This document shows, piece after piece, positions 33,338-42,258 of a stretch of 64,000 bases of DNA (positions within the stretch are counted from its first letter, which is position 1; every line of letters begins with the position of its first letter). The DNA comes from Nocardia sp. alder85J. GTDB lineage: Bacteria > Actinomycetota > Actinomycetes > Mycobacteriales > Mycobacteriaceae. The position numbers and the translations under genes are program-made. The notes under the pieces are model-generated. The model worked only from the letters and a program-made list of their open reading frames with translations, did not search any database and had not been told where the DNA came from. Location: contig NZ_JAIUCZ020000007.1 of the NCBI RefSeq assembly GCF_020176955.2, positions 457,390-521,389 on the forward strand, written 5' to 3'.

Positions 33338-35197
33338 TCAGCCGAACGGCGGCGGCGCGGCCGGCTCCAGGCGCAGCATCCGGTTGCCGAGCATGACCTC
33401 CGCACCGAACACCAGCGTCAGCGGCTGATTCGGTTGCAGCCGAATCCAATCCCGATAGCCGGGCAGCCGGGCGCGGGTGCCGTTGGTGGAGCCGCGGTCG
33501 ACGATCATGACATCCCAATTGGTGAGCCGGATCTCGGCGTGCGCGCGGGACATGCCACCGGAGGCGTCCTCGATCCGCCAGGGCAGCAACCCTTGTCGCG
33601 CGGGCTCGGAGTTCTCCGGGTCGCGGCCGAGCACCGCGTCCGCGACCACCGGGAAGACCGTGCCGTCGTCGAGCACCAGCACGCCCAGCGGGGGCCGCAG
33701 CACCTCGATCAGCTGCTGCGTCTGGTCCACCGGCATACCGCAGACGGTGCAGAACGCCGCCCGCGGGTCGGTGGGATGCGCTCGCGCACAGGTGAATCCG
33801 AGCACGTTGGCGGTCAGTTTGGTGGCCTTGGTGGTCTCCTCGATGCGGCGTTCCAGATCCGGATCCGGCGGCGGCGACGGGTTGGTGCCCGCACGCGACG
33901 CCACCGGACGCGGGGCCGACAATTCGGTCTGCTCCAGGAACGGGTCGAAGGCCGGGCCGCCGGCGTAGGCCGCCCCCTCGGGCTGGTCCACCGGCGGCAG
34001 CTGATCGGTCGGTGGCAGCTGATCGAACGACGGTTGCCGGTCCGGCCGGTGCCCGGAATCCACCAGGGGCCGCTGGCCCGTCGGCGGCAACTGATCCTGC
34101 GGCGGCCGCTGCCCGGTCGGCGGCAGCTGATCCACCAACGGCCGCTGGCCGGTCGGCGGCAACTGGTCCACCAACGGCCGCTGGCCGGTCGGCGGCAACT
34201 GGTCCACCAACGGCCGCTGGCCGGTCGGCGGCAACTGATCCGCCGGTGGCCACTGATCGGCCCCTGGCTGATCGGCCCGCTGCCACTGGTCGGCCGACGC
34301 CTGCTCCGCCTGCGACCACTGATCGGCCGGCGGGAGCTGGTCCGCCTGCGATCGCTGGCCGGTCGGCGGCAGCGGGTCCGCCACCGATCGGTGATCGGCC
34401 GGTGGGAGCTGATCCAGCGGCTGACGCTGCCCCGGCGGCTGGTCGGCCGGTGCCCGCTGGACCGGCAGCGGGTACTGATCGACCGGGGGGAGCTGGCCGG
34501 TCAGGCTCGGACGATTCGTCGCCGTGGGCAGGATGATCGGAGCGAGCTGCACCACCTGGTGCCGGGCGCCGGTCTCCGGCCGGGCGACGAGATCGGGCTG
34601 GACCGCGATCTCGGGCTGCACACCGGTTTCCGGCCGGGCCCGGTCCCGAGCGCGGGAGCGCTCCCGTTCGAACCACACGATCGCCGCCGCGGCCGGGGCC
34701 ACCCCCTCCACCAGGGAGCCGATGCCCCGCACCGGCAGGTCGGGCAACCGGCCCGGCGAATCGTCGGCGAACAGCACCGCCGCCTGCTGCGGCGCCGCCA
34801 CCACCCGATCGACGGTGAAGGCCGCGTCCACCCCGCGCAGATACTCGGTGCCCCGCTCGCCGGCCAGCAGTGCGGTCACCGCGCCGTGCAGGAAGATGGC
34901 CAGCCCGTCACCGTCGGCCCGGGACAGGATGCCCAGCTGGATCGGCTGCCCGCCGGTCAGCTGTTCCGCATCGCGCATCAGCCACTGGGTGGCCGCGCGG
35001 GCCACCGACCGGCCCGGCCCGGCCGGATCGTGCTCGGCCGCCTCCGATACCAGCTGGGCCAGGGCCTCGGCCACCCGCATCTCGGTCGAATCCGCTGTCA
35101 CCGCGCCCGCTTCGGGCCGCGCGACGAGCACGATCGCCCCCGCGACACGCACCACGACGTGCCTGCCCGGGACAATCTCGACCTGCTGATCCAGCAA
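33338..35197 (-). CDS. FHA-domain protein with zinc ribbon and Pro/Gln repeats
   Basis: The 619-residue protein has three regions. Residues 1-170 are a globular domain of unknown family (VEIVPGRHVVVRVAGAIVLV, GTEYLRGVDAAFTVDRVV). Residues 200-440 are disordered, with five tandem 12-residue units of DQLPPTGQRPLV type. The C-terminus has a CxxC pair (AAFCTVCGMPVD) with C/H upstream (GFTCARAHP), followed by an FHA domain (VLGRDPEN, MSRAHAEIRLT, VDRGSTNGTRARLPG). The start is uncertain: TTG 35197 is the only in-frame candidate and has GGAG upstream. A tiny ORF (MVRTARAGNGS) ends eight bases before it. FHA implies binding to a phosphothreonine partner. Confidence 0.82.
   Translation of the reverse strand: MLDQQVEIVPGRHVVVRVAGAIVLVARPEAGAVTADSTEMRVAEALAQLVSEAAEHDPAGPGRSVARAATQWLMRDAEQLTGGQPIQLGILSRADGDGLAIFLHGAVTALLAGERGTEYLRGVDAAFTVDRVVAAPQQAAVLFADDSPGRLPDLPVRGIGSLVEGVAPAAAAIVWFERERSRARDRARPETGVQPEIAVQPDLVARPETGARHQVVQLAPIILPTATNRPSLTGQLPPVDQYPLPVQRAPADQPPGQRQPLDQLPPADHRSVADPLPPTGQRSQADQLPPADQWSQAEQASADQWQRADQPGADQWPPADQLPPTGQRPLVDQLPPTGQRPLVDQLPPTGQRPLVDQLPPTGQRPPQDQLPPTGQRPLVDSGHRPDRQPSFDQLPPTDQLPPVDQPEGAAYAGGPAFDPFLEQTELSAPRPVASRAGTNPSPPPDPDLERRIEETTKATKLTANVLGFTCARAHPTDPRAAFCTVCGMPVDQTQQLIEVLRPPLGVLVLDDGTVFPVVADAVLGRDPENSEPARQGLLPWRIEDASGGMSRAHAEIRLTNWDVMIVDRGSTNGTRARLPGYRDWIRLQPNQPLTLVFGAEVMLGNRMLRLEPAAPPPFG
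34060..34239. repeat. Five 36-bp tandem coding repeats
   Basis: Five consecutive 36-bp units (the last three nearly identical) encode the 12-residue Pro/Gln motif of the FHA protein. They keep frame and have no unique spacers, so they are not CRISPR. Confidence 0.9.
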
Positions 35198-35353
35198 TCG
35201 AATCAGCTCCCGTTGCCGGCACGTGCCGTCCTCACCATAGGAACCAGGTTAGGGCATCCCGGCAGGGGCCCCGGAATTCGAGTGGTCGCCCTCGGCCCCC
35301 ACGCTCGGGTAAATTTCTAAGGCAGGAAAGCAGCAGGAACGGGGGCGGTCGCC

Positions 35354-36562
35354 TTGCACCGCAACATTCGCACACCACTCGTCCTCGCCGGTGTCGCCGT
35401 GGTCGCACTCTTGTCCGGCTGCGGCGTGACGGGCACTCCGACCGCGAGCGAGATCGACGTCCGCACCCTCGACGTCGGCCCGTACCCGGTCGACCGGCAT
35501 CACTACGACCAGGCCGGCGGCGCCAAAGGCGCACTGCTGGAAGGCATGCGGATGTCGGCCGCGGTGGTGCCGACCATCCGCGTCGACGCCTCGCTGAACG
35601 TCGGCCAGGGCGGCCGGGTCATCGTGGACAGCCGCGATGCCACCGCGCACCTGCTGGCCGGGGTCTCCCGTCCGGCACTGGACCGCAACAAGCTGGTGAC
35701 CGGCTATGTCACCGCCGGCGCCGACCGGGCCGACCCGCCGGGCGCCGACGGCCCGGGGCCGGGCGCGACCGCCGTCACCACGCTGGTGCTGCGCTTCCCG
35801 GACGCCACCGCCGCCAAGCAGGCCGCGACCCAGCTCGAGGATTCCGATTTCGGCGTCGCACCGGACCTCAACCGCAAACTCACGCTGCCGCAGTACCCGA
35901 GCGCCTATATCCACTACCGACCGGGCATCGCCAGCATCGGAACCTTCATGGCGCAGAAGGAATTCGTGATCTCGCTGTTCATCCAGCGGCCCGCCGCCGA
36001 CGAGGCCGACCTGCTCGGCTGGGTGCGCAAGACGCTGGACGCGCAGGTTCCCGTGCTGGACCGGTTCGAGGCCACCCCGCCGGATCGCCTCGGCGCGCTG
36101 CCGGTGGATCCCGAGGGCCTGCTGGCCCGGACGGTGGTGAAGGACCGCTCCGACCGCACTCCGGACCCGGATCGGTTCGCCTACTACGGCGCCCCGGCCA
36201 TGATCGACATCTCCGGCGACGAGACCACCCGGCAGCAACTCGTCGACGACACCGGCCTCGACGGGCTCGCCGTCGCCGACGGCAGTTCGGTGCTGCGGGT
36301 GCGCGACGCGGCCGCGGCCGGACGGCTGGTCGACGGCCTCGCGGCCTCCGCGGGCCCGGAATACGATGCCGCCGAGGCGCCGAACACCGTCCCCGGCGTG
36401 AAGTGCTTGCAGCTCAACGCCCGTGGCGACGCCACACACGAGAACCGTTACCGCTGTTACGTTCCCTACCATCGCTTCGTGCAGGTGATCAGCACCGACG
36501 ACGCGGCCGACGTGCGTTATCGGGTGGCAGCGGCCTATGCCCTGCTGGCCAACAACTTCTGA
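35354..36562 (+). CDS. DUF7373-type lipoprotein 1
   Basis: The 402-residue envelope lipoprotein has a signal peptide ending in lipobox LLSGC (Cys about 23), then TASEIDVRTLDVGPYPVDRHHYD, a repeated alpha/beta body (TLVLRFPDATAAKQAATQLE, VDPEGLLARTVV) and a C-terminal block with two cysteines (VKCLQLN, RYRCYVPYHRFVQVIS) ending AAAYALLANNF. I place it in the DUF7373 family, known in nocardiae without function. The start TTG 35354 follows GGGGGCGG. It is closely similar to the next gene, an evident tandem duplicate. Confidence 0.8.
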   Translation: MHRNIRTPLVLAGVAVVALLSGCGVTGTPTASEIDVRTLDVGPYPVDRHHYDQAGGAKGALLEGMRMSAAVVPTIRVDASLNVGQGGRVIVDSRDATAHLLAGVSRPALDRNKLVTGYVTAGADRADPPGADGPGPGATAVTTLVLRFPDATAAKQAATQLEDSDFGVAPDLNRKLTLPQYPSAYIHYRPGIASIGTFMAQKEFVISLFIQRPAADEADLLGWVRKTLDAQVPVLDRFEATPPDRLGALPVDPEGLLARTVVKDRSDRTPDPDRFAYYGAPAMIDISGDETTRQQLVDDTGLDGLAVADGSSVLRVRDAAAAGRLVDGLAASAGPEYDAAEAPNTVPGVKCLQLNARGDATHENRYRCYVPYHRFVQVISTDDAADVRYRVAAAYALLANNF

Positions 36563-36600
36563 CCCGTCCTGTTCCGCCGCCGAGATATCCGGGGTCCGAG

Positions 36601-37806
36601 ATGGTTTGTTCGCCGCTTCTTCGCCTCGTCATCGCCTGCGCCTGCGCCGCCGCACTGACCGCGTGCACCCATCCGGGTCACCCGCTGCCCGCCGAGATGG
36701 ATGTCCGCACACTGGATGTCGGCACCTATCCGGTCGACCGCCACCACTACGACCAGAACGCCGGCAGCAACGGCGGCCTGCTCGAGGCGATGCGCATGTC
36801 GGTCGCGGTAGTGCCGAGCGTCCGCATCGATCCGAAGCTGGACGTCGGACTGGAATCCGGCGCCGACACCGAGGACGACTCCGGCAACTACCTCGCCGAC
36901 GCGGACAAACCGGTCCTCGACCAGTACAACCTGATCGGCGGATTCGCCACCGTCGGCGCCGATCGCGGCGTCCCGCCCGGCGGCACCGACCCCGGCCCCG
37001 CCGCCACCGTCGTGCGCAATCTGGTGCTGCGGTTCCCCGACGCGAACACGGCGAAGCGGGCCGCCTCGGCGCTGGAGACCGCCGACTTCCTGGTGGCCCC
37101 TGATCAGAACCAGCCGCTGAACCTCTCCCGCTATCCGAACGCCGACATCCACTACCGGCCGGGCGTCCCCACCGTCGGCGCCTTCCTGGCGCACGACGAG
37201 TTCGTGCTCGCGCCGTACATCCAGGCCCCGGTGGCCGATCCGGCGGTCCTGCTGAATCTGGTGCAGCAGACCTTCGATGCCGAGATCCCGGTGCTGGACA
37301 CCTTCCAGCCGACGCCGACACCCCAGGTGAGCACGCTCCAGGTCGACCCGGACGGCCTGCTCGCCCGGGTGCTGGTCACCAACCGGGACAATCGGACACC
37401 CGATCCGATCAATTTCGCCGTCTACGGTCCCGTGGCGCTGGTGTCCGGCGCCGACGACGAACCCACCGTGCAGACCGCGGTCGGCGACGCCGGTGTCGAC
37501 GCAGTCGCGCTGGTCGACGACGGCCGGGTGATCCGTGCCCGCGACCCGGCGGCCGCGACCCGGCTGGTCGGGGGCCTGGTCGGCGCCCGCACCGCCGGAT
37601 ACGTCACCGCCGGACCGCTGGGCAGCCCCGTCCCCGGTGTCAGCTGCCTGCAACGCGGCAGCCGTGGCGTCACCACCGGACCGGGCCCGAAATATGTCTG
37701 CTACCTGGCCTATCGGCGCTATGTCGCCGAGGTGTCCAGCGACGACGACACCGATATCCGGCAGAAGACGGCCGCCCAGTACGCCCTGCTGGCCAACAGC
37801 ATGTGA
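36601..37806 (+). CDS. DUF7373-type lipoprotein 2
   Basis: The 401-residue protein has a short signal ending LTACTHPG (Cys about 22). It then shares MDVRTLDVGTYPVDRHHYDQ, LVLRFPDANTAKRAASALE, VDPDGLLARVLV and the final AAQYALLANSM with lipoprotein 1, so the two arose by duplication. Two C-terminal cysteines (VSCLQRG, KYVCYLAYRRYVAEV) are conserved. ATG 36601 is 38 nt after the preceding stop; the ribosome binding site is weak, so coupling is likely. Role unknown; surface exposure is inferred from the lipobox. Confidence 0.8.
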   Translation: MVCSPLLRLVIACACAAALTACTHPGHPLPAEMDVRTLDVGTYPVDRHHYDQNAGSNGGLLEAMRMSVAVVPSVRIDPKLDVGLESGADTEDDSGNYLADADKPVLDQYNLIGGFATVGADRGVPPGGTDPGPAATVVRNLVLRFPDANTAKRAASALETADFLVAPDQNQPLNLSRYPNADIHYRPGVPTVGAFLAHDEFVLAPYIQAPVADPAVLLNLVQQTFDAEIPVLDTFQPTPTPQVSTLQVDPDGLLARVLVTNRDNRTPDPINFAVYGPVALVSGADDEPTVQTAVGDAGVDAVALVDDGRVIRARDPAAATRLVGGLVGARTAGYVTAGPLGSPVPGVSCLQRGSRGVTTGPGPKYVCYLAYRRYVAEVSSDDDTDIRQKTAAQYALLANSM

Positions 37807-37877
37807 ACCCGGCCGGACCCGTCCGGTGACCGGTTATGCTGCCTGGACCGTTGCATCGATCGGACAGGGGGCCGAGC

Positions 37878-39515
37878 GTGTCGATCGTCGATGTCGTCCT
37901 CACCGATTCCCGGCTGTGGGCCCGGGGTTTCTCGGCGTCGCCGGACGACCCGCCGAGCCCGGCCGAAACCCTGCGCGACCTACCGAAGTCGCAGCGGCAC
38001 ACCATGATCGGCCGACCGCACGGGGAGGGCCGATCCGCGCACGCGCGGATCACGGACTGGGACGGGCCACCGTCGATCATGCCCGCGAGTGACGGCACGA
38101 ATTTCGTGGTGGGGGCGCCCTTGCGGCCGCCCTCCCCGGCGGTGTCGGTGGTCCGGATGGCCGAAGCCGCCCGGATTGCCTTCGATCCCATTCGCGCACA
38201 GGATAATTCACCGATCCCCAGCTGGACGGAGGCCGTCTCGGAGGTGCTGGCGGCGCTGCCGGCGAACCTGCGCCTGCCGCCGCCGTGCCGGCGGCTGTCA
38301 GTGGTGACACCGACGCACTGGGGCACCCGCCGGCACCGGGCCGTCGAGGCCGCGGCCCGCCGCCTCACCGCCGATGTCGTCGTGGAACCGCTTGCGCTGC
38401 GGGCGGTCTCGCTCGGTGCGAGCACCGGTCCGGCACAGCGTGTGGTGGTGCTGGAGCTGGATCCGCTGACCACCACCGCCACCCTGGCCGGCCGGTCCGG
38501 CACCCGGACCTGGATCGAAGCCTGTGAGCACGAACCCGCCTTCGGGACCGACGACCTGCCCGCGGCGCGCGACGCCGCCCCGATCGCCGCGATGCTGGCC
38601 CGGCTTCCGGAACTCGACCGAGCGGATCACGTACTGCTGGTGGGCACGACGGCCGCGAGCATCCGAGCGGCTGTCCGCACGGCGCTCGCCGGTGTGCCCG
38701 GCTGCCCGGTGGACGTCCGGACGATATCCGGCGCGGACCTGTTGCTTCCCGGCGATCACCCGGAACATCGTGCGGGAGGGGCCTTTTCCTCACCGCGCGG
38801 CCGCGGCGAGGGTCGCGGCCCGGTCCGCCTCGGCCGGACACCGTGGCGGAACGGATCACTGCGGGACCACGCCGCCGCGCTGCACGGCCCGCCCACCCGC
38901 CGCAGGTGGTGGCGGGTAACCGCGGCCGCCGTCGCGCTCGTCGTGATCGCCGCCGCCGCGACGGCGATCGCGCACCATCGATCCGCCGCCCGACCGGTAC
39001 CCGCGGCCGCCGCCTCGCAACCCGCCACCGCACCGGCGCCCGCGGCCGCCTCGTCATCCGCTACCCCGGAACCGGCCGCCACGAACACCGCCGCCCCGGG
39101 CCGGTGGCTGTCGGACCGGGTATGGGCCGAGGTCCCGACCGGCTGGCACCAGGCGGACGCGCAGACCGGGTCACGCGTCGATCTGGTCCCGGACAACGCT
39201 GTGCGACAACGCATCACACTGATCCAGCGACCGCTGGCCGTCGGCGCGAGCCCCGGCGACGTCGCCGACACCCTGGCCGGGCAGATCGCCCGGCGGCCAC
39301 CCGGAACCGTCGGGGAACTGCACCGCGACACCGCCTTCGGCGACCATCGCGGCCTGTCCTACGAGGAGTTCCCCGGCGACGGCACCACCGTGCGCTGGCA
39401 GGTACTCATCGACTCCGGCGTCCAGGTCAGCGTCGGCTGCCAGTACGAATCCGGATCGGCACCACCGGAGGAAGCCTGCGAGAGTTTCGTCCGCAGCGTC
39501 CGCGTCGGGCCGTAG
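37878..39515 (+). CDS. Type VII secretion-associated protein, Rv3446c family
   Basis: In the 545-residue protein the N-terminal 300 residues are actin/Hsp70-like (SIVDVVLTDSRLWARG; VVVLELDPLTTTATLAG; DHVLLVGTTAASIRAAV). A membrane helix lies at about 353-375 (AAAVALVVIAAAATAIA). The C-terminal 130 residues (GRWLSDRVWAEVPTGWHQAD, VRWQVLIDSGVQVSVGC) match the pattern of the Rv3446c-family C-terminal domain (TIGR03931). In M. tuberculosis Rv3446c sits between esxU and eccC4; here the gene has moved away and lies among the lipoproteins. The GTG at 37878 has AGGGGG upstream. The role is probably in ESX-4 function, unproven. Confidence 0.78.
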   Translation: MSIVDVVLTDSRLWARGFSASPDDPPSPAETLRDLPKSQRHTMIGRPHGEGRSAHARITDWDGPPSIMPASDGTNFVVGAPLRPPSPAVSVVRMAEAARIAFDPIRAQDNSPIPSWTEAVSEVLAALPANLRLPPPCRRLSVVTPTHWGTRRHRAVEAAARRLTADVVVEPLALRAVSLGASTGPAQRVVVLELDPLTTTATLAGRSGTRTWIEACEHEPAFGTDDLPAARDAAPIAAMLARLPELDRADHVLLVGTTAASIRAAVRTALAGVPGCPVDVRTISGADLLLPGDHPEHRAGGAFSSPRGRGEGRGPVRLGRTPWRNGSLRDHAAALHGPPTRRRWWRVTAAAVALVVIAAAATAIAHHRSAARPVPAAAASQPATAPAPAAASSSATPEPAATNTAAPGRWLSDRVWAEVPTGWHQADAQTGSRVDLVPDNAVRQRITLIQRPLAVGASPGDVADTLAGQIARRPPGTVGELHRDTAFGDHRGLSYEEFPGDGTTVRWQVLIDSGVQVSVGCQYESGSAPPEEACESFVRSVRVGP

Positions 39516-39530
39516 CGGTTCCCACCGCGG

Positions 39531-39576
39531 GGAATCAGCGGTCCGCGCTGGGCGGAATCAGCGCTCCGCGCTGCGC
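39531..39576. repeat. 23-bp tandem duplication across a stop codon
   Basis: GGAATCAGCGGTCCGCGCTG plus GGC (39531-39553) is repeated at 39554-39576 with two differences. On the minus strand the second copy contains the last codons and TGA of the metallophosphoesterase, and the first copy lies just beyond the stop. Confidence 0.85.
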
Positions 39577-40676
39577 AGCACGAGGACGGTGATCTCACTG
39601 GGCGCGAACACCCGCAACTGCGGTCCCCAGAAGCCGGTGCCGCGACTGGTGTACAGCTGGGTGTCGCCGTGCCGGCTCAGCCCCGCGACGACCGGCTGAT
39701 CCAGGCGCACCAGATAGTGGAACGGCCAGATCTGGCCGCCGTGCGTGTGCCCCGAAATCTGCAATGCCACACCGGCTTCCACGGCGGCGGTGATCTGCTT
39801 GGGCTGATGGGCCAGCAGCAGCACCGGCGCCGCCGGCGCATCGGCCAGCGCCGCAGCGAGATTCGGCCCGTGGCCGGGCAGTCCGGTACCGGTCGGATCG
39901 TCGATGCCCGCCAGCACCAGCCGGTCGCCGCCGCGCTCGACCACCTCGTGCTGGTTGTGCAGCGGCTGCCAGCCCAGTGACCTCATGTGTTCGATCCAGC
40001 CGAGCGCATCCCCGAAATACTCGTGGTTGCCGGTGATGTAGAACCGGCCGAATTCGGCGGACACCTTGCCCAGCGGATCCACCTGACGGCTGCGCTTCGC
40101 CACCGAACCGTCCGCGAGATCGCCGGTGTGACAAGCGATGTCGGGGTGCTGCGCATTCACCACCTCGACCACGCGCTCCGACCAGCGCAGCCGGTTCGTC
40201 GCCGCGTAGTGGGTGTCGGTGAGCAGCGCCACCCGCAGCCCGTCCAGCCCGCGCCCGAGCCCGGCGATCGGCACCTCGACCGTCCGCACCCGCGGCACCC
40301 GCCGCGCCTCGAAGATCCCGTACCCCACCAGTGCCACGGACACGGCGAGCACACCCCAGGCGACGGGCCCCGCGGCGCCGTGCACCCCGGCCACCGCCAG
40401 CACGGCGCGCAGCACCACGCCGAGCACCGACCAGGTGAACAGCACCCACCCGACACCGAGCAACGTGTCGCCGACGAGCGAGGCGGCGTCCGACTCCGCC
40501 GGCCCGTGCCCGAGCAGCATGCCCGCCGGCAGCGCGGCACAGGCGAGCAGGAACAGCGCCGAACCGATCCAGAACAGCGGGCCGGCGGCGGCCGAGCCGA
40601 CCAGCACCCACCAGGGGACGGCGAACAATACCGCCGGAATCAAGACGAACAGCAGCACGCGGGGGACGAAATTCAC
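39558..40676 (-). CDS. Membrane-anchored metallophosphoesterase (YkuE-like)
   Basis: The 372-residue protein has about four membrane helices in its first 150 residues and then a calcineurin-type phosphoesterase domain with all metal motifs: LLTDTHYA (DxH), HTGDLADG (GDxxD), ITGNHEYF (GNHE), and SGHTHGGQIWPF (GHTHGGQ). The family contains enzymes acting on UDP-diacylglucosamine-like lipids and cyclic nucleotides; the substrate here is unknown. The start is GTG 40676 (MNFVPRVLLFV), with a GAGGATG upstream; the longer frame to 40850 has an implausible Arg-rich head. It converges with the Rv3446c-type gene. Confidence 0.87.
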   Translation of the reverse strand: MNFVPRVLLFVLIPAVLFAVPWWVLVGSAAAGPLFWIGSALFLLACAALPAGMLLGHGPAESDAASLVGDTLLGVGWVLFTWSVLGVVLRAVLAVAGVHGAAGPVAWGVLAVSVALVGYGIFEARRVPRVRTVEVPIAGLGRGLDGLRVALLTDTHYAATNRLRWSERVVEVVNAQHPDIACHTGDLADGSVAKRSRQVDPLGKVSAEFGRFYITGNHEYFGDALGWIEHMRSLGWQPLHNQHEVVERGGDRLVLAGIDDPTGTGLPGHGPNLAAALADAPAAPVLLLAHQPKQITAAVEAGVALQISGHTHGGQIWPFHYLVRLDQPVVAGLSRHGDTQLYTSRGTGFWGPQLRVFAPSEITVLVLRSAER

Positions 40677-41036
40677 CAGGTCATCCTCGTCGAGGGGGGA
40701 ATTCCGACAGTAGCAGCCCGGACCGGGCGGTCGCCGCCGCCGAATTCGTCCACCGTCGTCCACACCCCACCACCGGCCATATCCACGAGCGCCGCGGCGG
40801 CCGGTTCGATACGCTCGGGCCCGGTGGATCGGCTCCCACGGCCGGGACACGGGGAGGGATGTGGTGACTACACAAGGGTCACCGGCGTGCGCCGCGCGCC
40901 GGATGAGGCCGACAGAGCAAAACTTCCGGGATGAGCGACTCGGCTCGCGATCCGGGCCATCCGAATCAACCGCTAGGTCGGTTTCATCGGTCGCGACTGT
41001 CGTAGGATGCCGCGAGACCTAGCGGAGGGGGAGGAC
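40677..41036. other. Divergent intergenic region with an inverted repeat
   Basis: This 360-base region separates the metallophosphoesterase from the lipoprotein-kinase operon. It contains GGTGAC (40863-40868) and GTCACC (40878-40883), a perfect 6-bp inverted repeat with a 9-nt spacer. This may be an operator for the plus-strand operon. No convincing ORF was seen. Confidence 0.4.
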
Positions 41037-42248
41037 ATGACACTCATTGCCGAGTCCCGGATCGCCAGGGCGGCCGGTGCACTGCTCGCCGCGGGAGCGA
41101 TCCTGTCGGCCGCGACCGCCTGCGGCGCCGATGTCTCCGGGCACCCCGTGCGGCAGGCATCCGATGCCTCCGCCTTGGACGTGGGGAACTATCCGATCAA
41201 GCCGCGGGTCGTCCCGCATGCGAAAACCTTGAAGCAGGCCCGAACTCGCGAGGCACAGCGGCTGGCCGATTTCGTGGCGCTGCCCTCGGAGGCCGATCCG
41301 GCCTACACCGACGACGATATCGGGCTGTCGCAGCACCTCGTGCTCAACCAGAAGGGCATGGGCAAACTCGTCATCAACGACACCTTCGACGACGTCGCCA
41401 AGGATCTGGTCGCGGGCTGGCAGACCGCCATGGCGACGAAGTCCGACCCCAACGGTCAGACCAAGCAGTTGCATATGGCGGTGCTGGAATTCCCCAGCGC
41501 GGCGATCGCCGCCGATGTCGGGCCGACCCTGGAACACGACGATTTCACGTACAACGTCGACAACGTCGCGGTCGGACTGCCGAATCACCCGGACGGCAAG
41601 GCACATTGGCGTCCGGCCATCTCCTCGATCGGTTCCTGGACGGTGCACGACCGGTATGTGGTCTTCATCAAGCTCGTCGACGACACCACCGCGCCGGATC
41701 TGCCCGCTCTGGTGTCCCAGACCGAGCATATGATCGACACCGAACTCCCGCTGCTCGACAAGTTCACACCCACTCCGTCCGACCAGATCATGAACATCGA
41801 CATGGATCCGGATGGGTTGCTGGGCCGGACCCTGCCGACGAATCCCGACTTTCCCCTGCGCGCCGACCCCGACGGTGTGTACACCGGTCGCGGCGCGACC
41901 AGTGGAATGCAGTCCGGTGACCTGGATTTCCTGAAGACCGGGGATCTGGACCTCATCGCCTTCGGCGACGGCGGCGTATTCCGCAGCCGCACCGCAAAGG
42001 GCGCGCTGGCGTTGTGGCAGGACGATCAGCCCTCCACCCATCTCACATCGACCCAGCGGATGGACGATCCCCCCAAAGGCCTGAACGCCAGGATCGAGTG
42101 CTACTCCGACCTCACCGAGCAGGGTGCCACGATCATGAATCTCTGTGTGATGCAGGTGGACCGCTACCTGGTGCAGACCGCGGCGAAGAATGTGCAGGAC
42201 CTCTATCAGAAGACCGCCGCTCAGTACATTCTCCTGACGGCCGCGTGA
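41037..42248 (+). CDS. DUF7373-type lipoprotein 3
   Basis: The 403-residue protein has an N-terminal signal ending ATACGADVSGHPV (lipobox Cys about 28). The body has the family features (ALDVGNYPIKPR, MAVLEFPSAAIAADVGPTLE, MDPDGLLGRTL) and C-terminal cysteines (RIECYSDL, MNLCVMQVDRYLVQT), ending DLYQKTAAQYILLTAA. ATG 41037 has an excellent site, GGAGGGGGAGGAC. It is first in an operon of three such lipoproteins followed by a Ser/Thr kinase. It is more divergent than lipoproteins 1 and 2. Confidence 0.8.
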   Translation: MTLIAESRIARAAGALLAAGAILSAATACGADVSGHPVRQASDASALDVGNYPIKPRVVPHAKTLKQARTREAQRLADFVALPSEADPAYTDDDIGLSQHLVLNQKGMGKLVINDTFDDVAKDLVAGWQTAMATKSDPNGQTKQLHMAVLEFPSAAIAADVGPTLEHDDFTYNVDNVAVGLPNHPDGKAHWRPAISSIGSWTVHDRYVVFIKLVDDTTAPDLPALVSQTEHMIDTELPLLDKFTPTPSDQIMNIDMDPDGLLGRTLPTNPDFPLRADPDGVYTGRGATSGMQSGDLDFLKTGDLDLIAFGDGGVFRSRTAKGALALWQDDQPSTHLTSTQRMDDPPKGLNARIECYSDLTEQGATIMNLCVMQVDRYLVQTAAKNVQDLYQKTAAQYILLTAA

Positions 42249-42258
42249 AAGAGGCCGG

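Noticed and set aside
34060..34239. Regular 36-bp repeats resembling a CRISPR array
   Set aside because: The units are contiguous without spacers, keep the reading frame and encode a Pro/Gln-rich linker in the FHA protein.
34870..36600. Open frame extending lipoprotein 2 upstream to a 978-residue product
   Set aside because: The extension is antisense or out of frame to the FHA protein and lipoprotein 1 genes and is Arg/Pro-rich; a signal peptide begins at 36601.
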